Assembly (NCBI GenBank): GCA_001771505.1
Contig: MEUA01000017.1
Span: 1 to 64,000 of the forward strand
Source of the DNA: a candidate division WOR-1 bacterium RIFOXYB2_FULL_36_35
Lineage (GTDB): Bacteria > Margulisbacteria > WOR-1 > XYC2-FULL-46-14 > XYC2-FULL-37-10
DNA length: 64,000 nucleotides
Direction: 5' to 3'
A program made the position numbers and the translations under genes. Position 1 is the first letter of the stretch, and each line of letters opens with the position of its first letter. Under the pieces are notes generated by a model. The model worked only from the letters and a program-made list of their open reading frames with translations, had not been told where the DNA came from and did not search any database. This document shows, piece after piece, positions 26,760 to 35,588 of this stretch.

Positions 26760-26903
26760 GGGTCTGTTGTGTAATGGTCATTCCCGTGAAAACGGGAATC
26801 TATTTCTCAAAAAACAACTCCGATTATAATAATCGGGGTTAAGATGGATCCCCGCTTTCGCGGGGATGACAAATTGCAAAAACTATAATTACGCAACAAG
26901 CCC
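26760..26903. mobile_element. GGGNYTGTTG-ended MITE, copy M1, carrying an inserted palindrome
   Basis: Imperfect 16-bp terminal inverted repeats: GGGTCTGTTGTGTAAT at 26760 and ATTACGCAACAAGCCC ending 26903, flanked by AAAAA on both sides (26755-26759 and 26904-26908). Inside are two hairpins, TTCCCGTGAAAACGGGAA and ATCCCCGCTTTCGCGGGGAT. Between them sits a 25-bp CCCCGATT-type palindrome (26816-26840) that is absent from the otherwise matching copy M2 at 59956. No transposase is encoded. Confidence 0.85.
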
Positions 26904-26991
26904 AAAAACTATACGCATATGTTGTTATAGAATATTCTCAACTTTCATTAGCTTGAAATTTTTATTGCTCTTTTAAGATAAATAGTTACTT

Positions 26992-27804
26992 ATGAATATG
27001 ATAACTTCTGCGGGTGCTAATTCTACGACGCCAACAGGACAACAAAGAAGATGTAAAGGTTTTGGTGTTAGGGTGCTTGATAATAAGATTATTTTTGGGA
27101 AAAATGGTGGGGAGATGGCTATTTTGTTTAAAGGCAAGCCAGATGTGCCAAAAGTTTTGTTCCGAGGCCAAAATTCAGCAATTCCATTTTTTCCTTTTAC
27201 AAAGAATTTTTTGCTTTATACAATAAAGCTGTTGGGAGAAAATGGAAGCGGTTGTAATAAGCAAAAATTGATTGACTATCATAAAGATTGCAGGGATTTT
27301 TATTATAATAGACAAACTGTTATTGGTGATGCAAAAAAATTAAATGGCCATTCTTCGTTAGTTTCTCCGGTGGATATTGGTCTTATAACGAAAGAAAATT
27401 TTGCGCTTTTTAACGGGTATCTTAATGCGGAAATCCATAAATTTATTTTGGGGTTAATCCCTTGTGCCGGAATGAAAGCCAATGTTGATAAGTTTTTTCC
27501 TTTAGACCTACAGGGGGTTTTGTGGTTGATTGGTGTTTTGAAAATCTTTAACAATTTTTCTCTTATTGATTTTGATGTTTTATCTGGTTTATTGGAAAAT
27601 AGGGGAAACGCTCCGGAATTTGTGGAACGATTCCCAAGGGCGGATAAGTATGTGGCTTTTTATATATCTGTCGGTGCGGGGTTATTGGCTGAGGTTTTTG
27701 TGAGAATAGAAGGTTCTGCAGTCATTGTCGAAAAACCAAGAAACGCCGCAAGTATCAAAAGGTATGCTGTTTTTGAAGGAAATTCCTCTTTGGCGGGGGA
27801 GTAA
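26992..27804 (+). CDS. Orphan protein, 270 residues
   Basis: I do not recognise the family. There is no signal peptide. The N-terminal 20 residues are Ser/Thr/Gly-rich. A Cys-containing segment (GSGCNKQKLIDYHKDCRDFYYN near 82-103) and HKFILGLIPCAGMKANVDKFFP near 148-170 are notable but match no known motif. The start at 26992 has no good SD. It lies just after MITE M1 and before trpC. Confidence 0.7.
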   Translation: MNMITSAGANSTTPTGQQRRCKGFGVRVLDNKIIFGKNGGEMAILFKGKPDVPKVLFRGQNSAIPFFPFTKNFLLYTIKLLGENGSGCNKQKLIDYHKDCRDFYYNRQTVIGDAKKLNGHSSLVSPVDIGLITKENFALFNGYLNAEIHKFILGLIPCAGMKANVDKFFPLDLQGVLWLIGVLKIFNNFSLIDFDVLSGLLENRGNAPEFVERFPRADKYVAFYISVGAGLLAEVFVRIEGSAVIVEKPRNAASIKRYAVFEGNSSLAGE

Positions 27805-27813
27805 GAGTCCAAA

Positions 27814-27835
27814 ATATCTGCTATAATGATTTTCA
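27814..27835 (+). promoter_or_regulatory. trpC promoter, leaderless
   Basis: TGC-TATAAT (27822-27827) lies 8 nt before ATG 27836. The -35 region is not clear. Confidence 0.65.
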
Positions 27836-28600
27836 ATGATTCTCGATGAAATAGTTTTAACAAAAAAATCTGAAATCGAAACCTTAAAAAAATCGCTAAG
27901 AGCTACAGACTTAGAAAATTCTCATGTTTTGCGGAATTTTAAATCTGCTATCTGTGAGAAAGACAAAATTTCCCTTATTGCCGAAATAAAAAAAGCGTCT
28001 CCTTCTGCCGGTGTTATTGTTAAAAACTTTGATCCTGTCTTGATTGCAAAACAATACGAACAAGCAGGAGTAGCCGCAATATCTGTTCTTACCGATAAAA
28101 ACTATTTTCAGGGGGAGATAGGCTTTCTGAAACAGGTGAAAGAGGCGACAAAGCTTCCTGTCTTTCGCAAAGACTTTATAATAGATGAATCTCAACTTAT
28201 AGAATCTAGAATTTCAGGGGCTGATGCAGTTCTCTTAATAGCAAGGATTCTGGAAGAAAAACAATTAAAAAGATTGTTGGAAAAGTGTGAAGAGCTAAAA
28301 CTTCAAACACTCGTTGAGACTCACGATGAACGAGACATCGAAAAAGCTCTCGCTTGTGACTGTGATATAATTGGAATCAATAATAGAGATCTAGATACTT
28401 TAAGAGTTGATTTTGAAAATTCACTCAAATTATCTTCCAAATATCCTGAATTAAAATCAAAAGTCCTTGTTTCAGAGAGCGGAATTTCTTCCTCTTCACA
28501 AATTAAGGAACTTAAATCGGCAGGGTTTTCGGCGGTTTTGATAGGGGAGAGTCTTCTTACAGCCAGAAATATTGCAGAAAAGATAAAGGAATTGTTTTAG
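27836..28600 (+). CDS. trpC: Indole-3-glycerol phosphate synthase
   Basis: 254 residues, a complete TIM barrel. TrpC closes the indole ring in tryptophan synthesis. Motifs: SLIAEIKKASPSAGVI (catalytic Lys and phosphate contacts), VLTDKNYFQGEIGFL, PVFRKDFIIDESQLIESR, ADAVLLIARIL, LVETHDERDIEKAL, IGINNRDLDTL, LVSESGISS. No other trp gene is in the window, so trpC is isolated and carries its own promoter. Confidence 0.96.
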   Translation: MILDEIVLTKKSEIETLKKSLRATDLENSHVLRNFKSAICEKDKISLIAEIKKASPSAGVIVKNFDPVLIAKQYEQAGVAAISVLTDKNYFQGEIGFLKQVKEATKLPVFRKDFIIDESQLIESRISGADAVLLIARILEEKQLKRLLEKCEELKLQTLVETHDERDIEKALACDCDIIGINNRDLDTLRVDFENSLKLSSKYPELKSKVLVSESGISSSSQIKELKSAGFSAVLIGESLLTARNIAEKIKELF

Positions 28601-28630
28601 AATATCAGAGGATTAGATTCTCCTCACATG

Positions 28631-28670
28631 AACCCCGATCATGATAATCGGAGTGACTAATCGGAGTTAA
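28631..28670. repeat. CCCCGATT palindrome with an extra right arm
   Basis: AACCCCGATCATGATAATCGGAG followed by GACTAATCGGAGTTAA, so two right arms stand in tandem. It lies in the 207-bp gap between trpC and the orphan gene at 28808; nothing else is apparent in that gap. Confidence 0.75.
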
Positions 28671-28807
28671 ATAAAGCCAAGATAATTGTCGGATTCTAAC
28701 TGTCTGTTTGTTTTTTGCTGAAATTACGGTTTTTTTATTCTGATAATAAAACTGAGATATAAAAAATGGAAAAGCGCGCGAGCCTTTTCATAATGGAGGC
28801 GGACTAA

Positions 28808-30022
28808 ATGAGACATATAAATTTAACCCCGATTATAACACCAAGAGTTGTTGTTGCTAGCGCTATTGGGCATAGGAAAAACCCTTCAGTAAGTATGATT
28901 AGAGAGGCACGCTTAGATAATCCCAACATTACAAACGGAACTCTTTTTAGATATGTTAGAAGAGCTGTTCCAACTACTGCCTTAAAAGTGATTGGGATGT
29001 TGAAGGCTAGAGATGTTTCACAATCAGAAATAAAAGAAGCTGTTAGCAAAAGCGCTAGATTTGAAGTGAGAAGGTTATATGGAGATATTAACCCTTTTAT
29101 CACTTCAAAAGAGACACATCCTTTGATAGAAGAAGGTCAGTTGATGGCGCTTACCCCCAAAGAATTGATATATCTTTATAATAGTGAAAGCAGAAGAGCG
29201 CCCCTGGAAGAAAGCCCTAATATCGAAAGAATTTTAGTTGAATTTGTTTCTCGTTCTGAAAAAGGCAATTTGCGTTTTTCAGCGGAAGATGTTCACATGT
29301 TAATTGAAAGTTTTCCTCATCGAATCTATTATCCATCCTTGTTAGCATTAGCGGCTCACTCTGAAAGAATATCCAGAGAGGATCTGTTTTTTCTCTCTTT
29401 ATGTAGATATTTTGGATTGAGAGAGGTAGCAAACATAGGGGAGACAAAGTTAAAAGATAGACTTGTGTCTTATGAGAAGGATCAACAGTATAGGAGCAAT
29501 GCGGTTTTGAGGATTTTAAGAACATTTCATAGTGATTATATTTATGAAAGTTTCTTGAGCTCATTATTATGCCCAGAATCAGAGACACGCAACAACTTGT
29601 TGATAGACTTTGGAATTACTATAACCGAAGTTATGCGTGCTGTCGTAAAAAATCCAGATATTAACCTGAAAATAACGGCTATTGAGTCGGGGCTTCTTCC
29701 TAAAGAAGTAATCCTCAAAGTGATAAGAGGAAAATATCCATTAGTTACAACTTCAAAACTGACAGACTTTAGCAGAAGTGAAAAAAATGTAATGAGAAAG
29801 GCTATTAAAGCCGCTTTAAATCAAGGCGCTACAAAAGATCAGATTGCAAGGGCTGCAGCCGAAGGTCCATATGCTGAAGCAAAATATTTTGTTATAGCTT
29901 CAAGATGGATTTCAAGTAGAACACTTGAAACCTTAATTTGTGATGATACGGATGTTGGGATAACAAGCACTTTAATACATTATATAAATGGGACCATGTT
30001 GGATACTTCCCCTTTGCTTTGA
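28808..30022 (+). CDS. Orphan helical protein, 404 residues
   Basis: Not recognised. A strong SD (ATGGAGGCGGACTAAATG) supports the start. Codons 6-10 (28823-28838) are the left arm of the dispersed palindrome, TTAACCCCGATTATAA, read as LTPII. The rest is almost wholly helical, with recurring patterns such as SQSEIKEAVSKSA, TKDQIARAAAEGP and PKEVILKVIRG that suggest short helical repeats. There is no signal peptide or membrane segment. It begins a run of three orphan genes on the plus strand (28808, 30101, 30472), each with its own SD. Confidence 0.8.
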   Translation: MRHINLTPIITPRVVVASAIGHRKNPSVSMIREARLDNPNITNGTLFRYVRRAVPTTALKVIGMLKARDVSQSEIKEAVSKSARFEVRRLYGDINPFITSKETHPLIEEGQLMALTPKELIYLYNSESRRAPLEESPNIERILVEFVSRSEKGNLRFSAEDVHMLIESFPHRIYYPSLLALAAHSERISREDLFFLSLCRYFGLREVANIGETKLKDRLVSYEKDQQYRSNAVLRILRTFHSDYIYESFLSSLLCPESETRNNLLIDFGITITEVMRAVVKNPDINLKITAIESGLLPKEVILKVIRGKYPLVTTSKLTDFSRSEKNVMRKAIKAALNQGATKDQIARAAAEGPYAEAKYFVIASRWISSRTLETLICDDTDVGITSTLIHYINGTMLDTSPLL

Positions 30023-30100
30023 TCCCTCCTACAATTTTGGGATTTTGCGAAATTTCCCACTGTTTTTTACGATATATATGTAGGAAACAGGAGAGAAACA

Positions 30101-30388
30101 ATGAATGCCCAAGAAGAGGTTTTAATAAAAAAGTTTAAAAGGTTTCTCGATGATGTAAAAATCAGCAAACCTGAACATCTTTTCCAGCTGGAAGATAAGG
30201 TTATTAAAGAGATAACTAGAATAGCAGAGACACATACCTCAGATGAGGCAAAAATCGTAATATTGGAAATTAGAGAATACTTGTTTAGTCATTCTGAAAT
30301 TAATACAGAGCCCCATATAAAACCGCTCCTTAAGAGTTTTCAATATTCAATAGAAGGAGCTATCTCTACCGCTCTTTGTTGCTTGTAA
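30101..30388 (+). CDS. Orphan small helical protein, 95 residues
   Basis: Charged and helical, ending in SIEGAISTALCCL. SD GGAAACAGGAGAGAAACAATG supports the start. No recognised domain. The pattern of alternating acidic and hydrophobic residues (LEDKVIKEITRIAETHTSDEAK) suggests a helical bundle. It is probably read with its neighbours, although gaps of about 80 bp leave room for separate promoters. Confidence 0.72.
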   Translation: MNAQEEVLIKKFKRFLDDVKISKPEHLFQLEDKVIKEITRIAETHTSDEAKIVILEIREYLFSHSEINTEPHIKPLLKSFQYSIEGAISTALCCL

Positions 30389-30471
30389 AAATATACTGAA
30401 ATTATCCCCTTGTTTTTTTCGATAATTTTATAATAAAAGACATTTAGATTTTGATATTAGGAGGATGAAGT

Positions 30472-31395
30472 ATGTTAGTTGCAAAATTACCTGGAAGATC
30501 ATCTGATGCGATGTATAGGATAGGGTTTATGCCTAAAATTAGAAGCCGTCTCAGCATTCTCTCTGCTTTAGGCTACAGGTTTACTCAACCCTTTTTAAAT
30601 GAACTTTTATCTATAGTGAGACAAGACGCAGAGGAGTTTGTCCTTGGTTTTAAGGTGTCCGCTGACACATCAAAAACACAATTTTCTCGTTATAAAAATT
30701 ATGCTGTAAAAGATCGTGTTTTTTGTTTGAAAAAAGAGTTGAATGATAGTCAAATTGAAGAAGCTCCTTTTGAGTTATCTCCTTGTCAAAGCACTGTGCC
30801 GGATCTTCCTGGCCCTGAAGATGAAAGTGATAGAGCCCTTTTAAATGCAAGAATGATGGGGGGGGCTATGTCTGAGGTTGGAATGCGAGGTGATGATGAA
30901 GACTGTTTAACAATCAGACAAGGAGATGAACTTGTTTTTGATGAATGGGGAATCTCTCATGAAGGATTTGCACGCTTTCTTGCTCAACTAAAAGAAGGGG
31001 CTAAATTGCGGATTAACGGTTCAATTTATTTACATCATGTAAAAGAGACCAATGGAAAGCAGCATTGTCCTTATACAAATAGTGGAACTGATATGCATTA
31101 TGGACGTTTTATTAAATATGATGGAGTTTCTAATCACATAATTACAAAAGAAGGATCCCCAGACTCTATCTTTGGTTTTTCAGATTTACATGAACATTTA
31201 GCTTCAGCGCATCATTTTTACGAAGGGGGACAAAATAATCCTGCTTTGTTTGGTATATCAACATATAGATTAGATCCAGCATACGCATTTAATTATTTTG
31301 GGTTTAAACACGGAGAAATACCAACCGTGGAAATTGTAGAAGGTTTTTCAGAATTTCCGGAGGCAACTTTTTCTTTTGATTTTAAACCTTTTTAA
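30472..31395 (+). CDS. Orphan protein, 307 residues, possible distant member of the GFP-motif family
   Basis: SD TTAGGAGGATGAAGTATG fixes the start. Near residues 27-45, [20 protein letters not shown] resembles the second block of the KxxSF family (VGFPFTNTVLKKVLL at 48480), but the KxxSF block is not evident. The C-terminal half contains many His and aromatic residues ([34 protein letters not shown]) that could bind metal; no known motif is met. It overlaps the convergent lpxD by 14 nt. Confidence 0.78.
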   Translation: MLVAKLPGRSSDAMYRIGFMPKIRSRLSILSALGYRFTQPFLNELLSIVRQDAEEFVLGFKVSADTSKTQFSRYKNYAVKDRVFCLKKELNDSQIEEAPFELSPCQSTVPDLPGPEDESDRALLNARMMGGAMSEVGMRGDDEDCLTIRQGDELVFDEWGISHEGFARFLAQLKEGAKLRINGSIYLHHVKETNGKQHCPYTNSGTDMHYGRFIKYDGVSNHIITKEGSPDSIFGFSDLHEHLASAHHFYEGGQNNPALFGISTYRLDPAYAFNYFGFKHGEIPTVEIVEGFSEFPEATFSFDFKPF

Positions 31396-32314
31396 TTGTT
31401 TCTTTTGCAAGTTTTTTTAACTTTGCGGAGAATTTCAGCTCTTCTTTATGGTCAATTGCGGGAAAACCTGAAACTATTGAATTTGGAGATATATCTTTTG
31501 TAACTCCCGATTTCCCCATTACTATTGTATTTTCACCGACACAAACGTGATCCTTAAATCCGGCCTGTCCCGCAATAATCACGTTGTTTCCGATTTTTAC
31601 ACTTCCGGCCATCCCTACCTGGCTTGCTATGGCGCATTTTTCTCCTATTTCGCAGTTGTGGGCAATTTGGTTTAAATTGTCAATTTTTGTCCCTTTTTTA
31701 ATTATAGTATTTCCTATTGTTCCACGGGCAATACATGTATTTGCAAAAATTTCGACATCATCTTCTATTATGACATTACCAATTTGAGGTATTTTGATCC
31801 AGTTTTTATTTTCATCTTGTTCAAAACCGAAGCCATATGTTCCTATAACTGCTCCACTATGTATTATACAACGTTTTCCTATTTTTACCCTTTCATAAAT
31901 TGTTACATTTGGATGGATTATTGTCCCATCTCCAAGTTGAGTGTTAGGCCCTATATATACTAATGGGCCAATTCCGATATCTTTTCCAAGTTGTGCGGAT
32001 TTGTGAACCACCGCTGTTTTATGTATCCCTTTTTCTATTTCACAAGAGGTTGCAAAAAGCTTTAAAATTTTTGCCATTGCTAAACGTGGATTTTTGACTA
32101 AAATTGCTGTTTTGTTTGTTATTTTGGATCCAATAGGGGCTACTATTGCAACTGCTTGGGAGTTTAAAGCTTCGTTTAATTTTTTTTGATCAAAAACAAA
32201 AACTAAATCTTCTTTTGTTGATGTAGATGCTTCAGAAATAGTTTTGACTTTAATAGAAGGATCGCCAATAACTTTGCCCGAAACTAAATCTGCGAGATCG
32301 CTTATTTTTTGCAT
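31382..32314 (-). CDS. lpxD: UDP-3-O-acylglucosamine N-acyltransferase
   Basis: 310 residues. LpxD adds the second acyl chain in lipid A synthesis, so the cell probably makes LPS. An N-terminal uridine-binding domain (1-100) is followed by a left-handed beta helix of hexapeptide repeats ([18 protein letters not shown]...). The catalytic His is H219 in QIAHNCEIG, matching H239 of E. coli. A C-terminal helix ends the protein. It follows the skp/ompH-like gene on the same strand with 22 bp between, as in the conserved skp-lpxD-fabZ order; fabZ and lpxA are not here. Confidence 0.95.
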   Translation of the reverse strand: MQKISDLADLVSGKVIGDPSIKVKTISEASTSTKEDLVFVFDQKKLNEALNSQAVAIVAPIGSKITNKTAILVKNPRLAMAKILKLFATSCEIEKGIHKTAVVHKSAQLGKDIGIGPLVYIGPNTQLGDGTIIHPNVTIYERVKIGKRCIIHSGAVIGTYGFGFEQDENKNWIKIPQIGNVIIEDDVEIFANTCIARGTIGNTIIKKGTKIDNLNQIAHNCEIGEKCAIASQVGMAGSVKIGNNVIIAGQAGFKDHVCVGENTIVMGKSGVTKDISPNSIVSGFPAIDHKEELKFSAKLKKLAKETIKKV

Positions 32315-32336
32315 GAAAAGATTAATAATTTATATT

Positions 32337-32792
32337 TTATTTATTAAGATCTTTTATTACCATGTCGGTTATGTCCATGCCACCGACGATAAGGACCTGT
32401 TTGTCTAAAACTATGTCTATCCCTAATTTTTTTGCGACATTTTCAACCGAGTCTACAATATTGCCTTGAAGTTTTGAGGTTAACTGTTCGTTAAGTTTTA
32501 GTAATTCTGTCCTTTTAGGCTCTAATTTTTTCTCCAGATCTTTTGTCATTTTATCGAGTTCATTTTTGCTTTTTCCCTTATCTTCTGCTTCTTTTAATTT
32601 GTTTTGACTGTCTTCAAATAGTTTTTTAAAGTCTTCTTCCTTTTTTTGAAGTTCTTTTTGAGCCTTTGTTGTCTCTTTATAATTTGAGAAGACCTTTTGT
32701 ACATCTATATAACCGATACTTGATGTTTCAGCAAAACCAACAGAAACTATGAACATTGAAAGAAAAAGCGCAGCAAACATTTTTTTAAACAT
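32337..32792 (-). CDS. skp: OmpH/Skp-family periplasmic chaperone
   Basis: 151 residues. A signal peptide (1-21, ending VGFAE) precedes the family start IGYIDVQKVFSNYKETTKAQKEL. A long charged coiled coil (about 40-115) would form the tentacles of the trimer, and the C-terminus VLDKQVLIVGGMDITDMVIKDL is typical. Family knowledge: Skp carries unfolded outer-membrane proteins across the periplasm. SD GAGGATAAGAG supports the start. The pair with lpxD supports an outer membrane. Confidence 0.92.
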   Translation of the reverse strand: MFKKMFAALFLSMFIVSVGFAETSSIGYIDVQKVFSNYKETTKAQKELQKKEEDFKKLFEDSQNKLKEAEDKGKSKNELDKMTKDLEKKLEPKRTELLKLNEQLTSKLQGNIVDSVENVAKKLGIDIVLDKQVLIVGGMDITDMVIKDLNK

Positions 32793-32879
32793 CTCTTATC
32801 CTCCTACTAATTTATGACATAATTATATCATAATTTTTTTGGAAAGGAAAATAAAATTTAAGTAACTGTTATTCCAAAT

Positions 32880-32991
32880 AAGAATTTTTTGACAGTAGAA
32901 AACTTCTGCTGTTTGAGTCCCGAGATACTAAGCTATCGGGACGATTATCATAATCGGGGGTCAGAAGTTTTCGGATGGCGATAAGATTCTT
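32880..32991. repeat. Three-stem hairpin element, copy A
   Basis: Nested stems: AAGAAT (32880-32885) with ATTCTT (32986-32991); GAAAACTTCTG (32898-32908) with CAGAAGTTTTC (32962-32972); GTCCCGA (32917-32923) with TCGGGAC (32936-32942). The joining strands CTGTTTGA and GGATGGC are shared with copy B, while both outer stems differ in sequence yet still pair. Between 32943 and 32961 lies most of a CCCCGATT-type palindrome that copy B lacks. Strand of any transcript is unknown. It occupies most of the 385-bp gap between skp and the gene at 33177. Confidence 0.8.
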
Positions 32992-33176
32992 TACTTTGTT
33001 TACTCATACGCCCTAAGAGCCTTGTCTCAAAAATAATTGCTGCTCTTATTTGAAAAAAACGTAATAATATGTTATAATCATAAAAAAATAGAGTACTTAT
33101 ACTTTTTCTGATTTTCTAAACTTACCGCATATACATATTCTTATAAGTGCCTTTTAAAAAACAGGAGGTATTTTGT

Positions 33177-33599
33177 ATGAATATTGGTATTTCTTTTTTT
33201 GCGACTTCGACTGCTGCTTCAAATGGAATTTCTCAAGGGGATGGTGTTTCTGCTAAGAGGCCCTATAATATTGTTGGACAGAAGGATTGGTTAACAAATG
33301 CCAAAGAGTTAGTTGAAGAAAACACTGCCGTAGAAATAAAATTTGGTCATTATTCTATAAAAAATGATAACGAAAAAGGGTATGGCTGGGGGCTTTATCA
33401 AAATGGGGAAAGAACTTTTTATACTCAAACCGGTTATATATATTTCTTAATAAAAGAAGAAGCTGCAAAAGAAGGCATAGAATTTAATGAGAGGAAATGG
33501 GCAGATACAATGAAAATGTTTTCTGAAACAGATTTAAAATCAAATAAAGTTGACTTTTTTAAGTCTTTGAAAGAGGGAAAAGTTATTTATTTTGAATAA
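33177..33599 (+). CDS. Orphan protein, 140 residues
   Basis: ATG 33177 is chosen because CAGGAGGT lies 7-8 nt upstream; the longer in-frame start at 33147 has no such site. The product is not recognised. A Ser/Ala/Thr-rich N-terminus (about 1-25) precedes an alpha/beta region with VEIKFGHYSIKND, GYGWGLYQNGERTFYTQTGYIYFLIKEEA and a Lys-rich end. There is no clear signal peptide. A MITE lies 7 bp past the stop. Confidence 0.78.
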   Translation: MNIGISFFATSTAASNGISQGDGVSAKRPYNIVGQKDWLTNAKELVEENTAVEIKFGHYSIKNDNEKGYGWGLYQNGERTFYTQTGYIYFLIKEEAAKEGIEFNERKWADTMKMFSETDLKSNKVDFFKSLKEGKVIYFE

Positions 33600-33606
33600 A
33601 CTTATT

Positions 33607-33720
33607 GGGACTGTTGCTAAATGTCACCCTAAGCCCTTCGATAAACTCAGGGCAAGCTTTGTCGAAGGGTGCGAAAGCCTTAATAATTGCGGCAGAAATT
33701 ATATATTTTACAACAGTCCC
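33607..33720. mobile_element. GGGACTGTTG-ended MITE with CCCTTCG hairpin core
   Basis: Ends GGGACTGTTG (33607) and CAACAGTCCC (to 33720) are perfect 10-bp inverted repeats, flanked by a TTATT target duplication (33602-33606 and 33721-33725). The core 33634-33669 pairs CCCTTCGA with TCGAAGGG. The right-hand duplication contains the apgM stop codon (reverse strand, 33721-33723). The core recurs inverted at 56360-56420. Confidence 0.88.
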
Positions 33721-34932
33721 TTATTGAAAAAATTTTTTTAAAAGCTTGTGTCCAGAATCAATTTTAATTTTTGATTTTTTAAGCTCTTTTTCATTATATT
33801 TCGTTATTGTCTTATTTCCGGTGTTTTGAACATTGTTATAAATAACAAAAGGGACAGGATCACTTGTATGAGTCATTAGTTTTATCGGGGTTGGATGATC
33901 AGGCAATACCATTATTTTAAAATCTTTAATCCTGTTTTTTATGCTTTTTAATAAATAACCGACTATTTTCTCATCAAAGTCTTCAATAGCCTTTATTTTT
34001 CTTTTTATATCGCCCATATGTCCGCATTCATCAGGAGCTTCTACATGAACAAACACAACATCATGCCTTTTAATCATTTTTAGGGCTGCGTCTGCTTTTC
34101 CTTTATAGTTTGTGTCGATAAATCCTGTGGCCCCTTTAACGTACGGTATTTCTGCTCCGATTATTTTCCCAAGGCCTTTTAGAAGATGTACAGCGGTAAT
34201 TACTGCTGCGGATTTATTATATTCTTTTTTAAAAAGTTGCATTTGCGGTTTTTTCCCTTGCCCCCACAACCATATCATTGTTGCGGGTTTTTTGCCGTTT
34301 TCTATCCGTGTAATGTTTACTTTATGTTCAAGAAGGTGCATTATAGATTCTTTCATCAAAGATTTTATTAAATGTTCGCCGGGTCCTTGAGGAAGATAGA
34401 GTTCGACCTTTTTTCCTGTTATATCGTGGGGTGGGGTACAATCAAGCTTTGGAAGATTTTCAACAAAATTTCCGACCGTTGGATTAATAACAAGAAGATG
34501 CCTATAAGATAAACCCGTATAAAAACGGATCCCTTTATGTCCCATCTTTTGATTTAATGTTGTTAATATTTTTCTTGCTTCTTCTGTTGATATATGATCG
34601 GCAGTAAAACTCTCCATTAGGCCATCTTTTATAGTTACAAGATTACATCGAAAAGCAATATCTGATTCTTTAAGTTTAACCCCGAGAGAAGCAGCCTCAA
34701 GTGGGCCTCGCCCCGTATAGTATTTTTTAGGATCATAGCCAAATATTGACATTGCGGCTACATCTGAGCCGGGGGAGATATCTTTTGGTACATTTGAAAC
34801 CCATCCACACATCCCATTTTTTGCCAAGAAATCCATGTTTGGTGTTTTTGCTGTTTCAAGAGGAGTTTTGAAGTTAAGTTCTTTTAGTGGAAGATCGCTC
34901 ATCCCGTCGCCAATTAATATTAAATATTTCAT
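33721..34932 (-). CDS. apgM: Cofactor-independent phosphoglycerate mutase, archaeal (ApgM) type
   Basis: 403 residues of the alkaline-phosphatase superfamily. It interconverts 2- and 3-phosphoglycerate in glycolysis without 2,3-bisphosphoglycerate. Motifs: LILIGDGMSDLP (metal site and start of the fold), the nucleophile region PGSDVAAMSIFGYDP, YYTGRGPLEAAS, HVEAPDECGHMGD and LPDHPTP. Length matches ApgM (about 400), shorter than the 510-residue GpmI. The stop codon lies in a MITE target duplication. Its start overlaps the cvpA stop by 4 nt. Confidence 0.94.
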   Translation of the reverse strand: MKYLILIGDGMSDLPLKELNFKTPLETAKTPNMDFLAKNGMCGWVSNVPKDISPGSDVAAMSIFGYDPKKYYTGRGPLEAASLGVKLKESDIAFRCNLVTIKDGLMESFTADHISTEEARKILTTLNQKMGHKGIRFYTGLSYRHLLVINPTVGNFVENLPKLDCTPPHDITGKKVELYLPQGPGEHLIKSLMKESIMHLLEHKVNITRIENGKKPATMIWLWGQGKKPQMQLFKKEYNKSAAVITAVHLLKGLGKIIGAEIPYVKGATGFIDTNYKGKADAALKMIKRHDVVFVHVEAPDECGHMGDIKRKIKAIEDFDEKIVGYLLKSIKNRIKDFKIMVLPDHPTPIKLMTHTSDPVPFVIYNNVQNTGNKTITKYNEKELKKSKIKIDSGHKLLKKFFQ

Positions 34933-35543
34933 GGAGTAACTCTTTTTATTTTATTTGTATTTTTAGATGTTTTTGATGTCACGTCTTTTATTTCTTTAAT
35001 ATATGGTATCTTTATCTCTTTTTTTATTTCCGGCATCTGTATTGAAATTGATTCTGTAATTTTTTTTGTTATTGTCTCTGCGTGCGGAAGAGTTATGTTC
35101 ATAATGTAATTTGTCAATTCAGATAATCTGGAGCTTTTTATCTCTTTTTCATAATGCTTAAGAGGAGGGAAGACTCCTACGATCATAAGGAAGATGTACC
35201 CGACGATTAACCCCCTTAAGAAACCGAGAATTGCCCCGCCAATTTTATCAAAAGGGCCTAATATTATAACAGTAATTATTTTTTTAAGTATCCAGAAGAT
35301 AAATTCAAAAATCACAGTCAATATAATAAATATAGTCAAAATTATTATGATTTTGCTGAGTTCATTATTTAAAAGTCCGACTTTGCTCAATAGCTCAGTT
35401 ACATCTGATGCAAAATTTGATGCTATTGTTAAACTGAAATATAAGGAAATTATAGATAAGACGGCGCTAAGAATGCCCCCTCTTAGGCCAAGAACTAAAA
35501 AAACTATTCCGAATAGTCCAAAATAAATATCGATGGAATTCAT
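34929..35543 (-). CDS. cvpA: CvpA family membrane protein
   Basis: 204 residues. Four hydrophobic segments (about 5-45 as two, 63-92, 103-125) with the CvpA core GLRGGILSAVLSIISLY and FDKIGGAILGFLRGLIVGYIF. A long hydrophilic tail (from about 130) follows. The family is named for colicin V production but is widespread and of unclear role, often in division or envelope homeostasis. It is first in an operon with apgM and has its own leaderless promoter. Confidence 0.88.
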   Translation of the reverse strand: MNSIDIYFGLFGIVFLVLGLRGGILSAVLSIISLYFSLTIASNFASDVTELLSKVGLLNNELSKIIIILTIFIILTVIFEFIFWILKKIITVIILGPFDKIGGAILGFLRGLIVGYIFLMIVGVFPPLKHYEKEIKSSRLSELTNYIMNITLPHAETITKKITESISIQMPEIKKEIKIPYIKEIKDVTSKTSKNTNKIKRVTP

Positions 35544-35581
35544 TCTGCTTAATTATAGTAGGCAAGGTATAAAAGGGTCAA
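35544..35581 (-). promoter_or_regulatory. cvpA-apgM promoter, leaderless
   Basis: Minus strand: TTGACC (35581-35576), an 18-nt spacer, TATAAT (35557-35552), then 8 nt to the ATG at 35543. Confidence 0.75.
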
Positions 35582-35588
35582 GTGGTGA

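Noticed and set aside
32880-32991. Hammerhead ribozyme
   Set aside because: The CUGANGA and GAAA core strands are not present around the stems; GGATGGC does not match.
11480-33599. Toxin-antitoxin or phage-defence system among the orphan genes
   Set aside because: I found no toxin, nuclease, helicase, TIR or antitoxin motif in these genes, and pairs do not overlap in the usual way.
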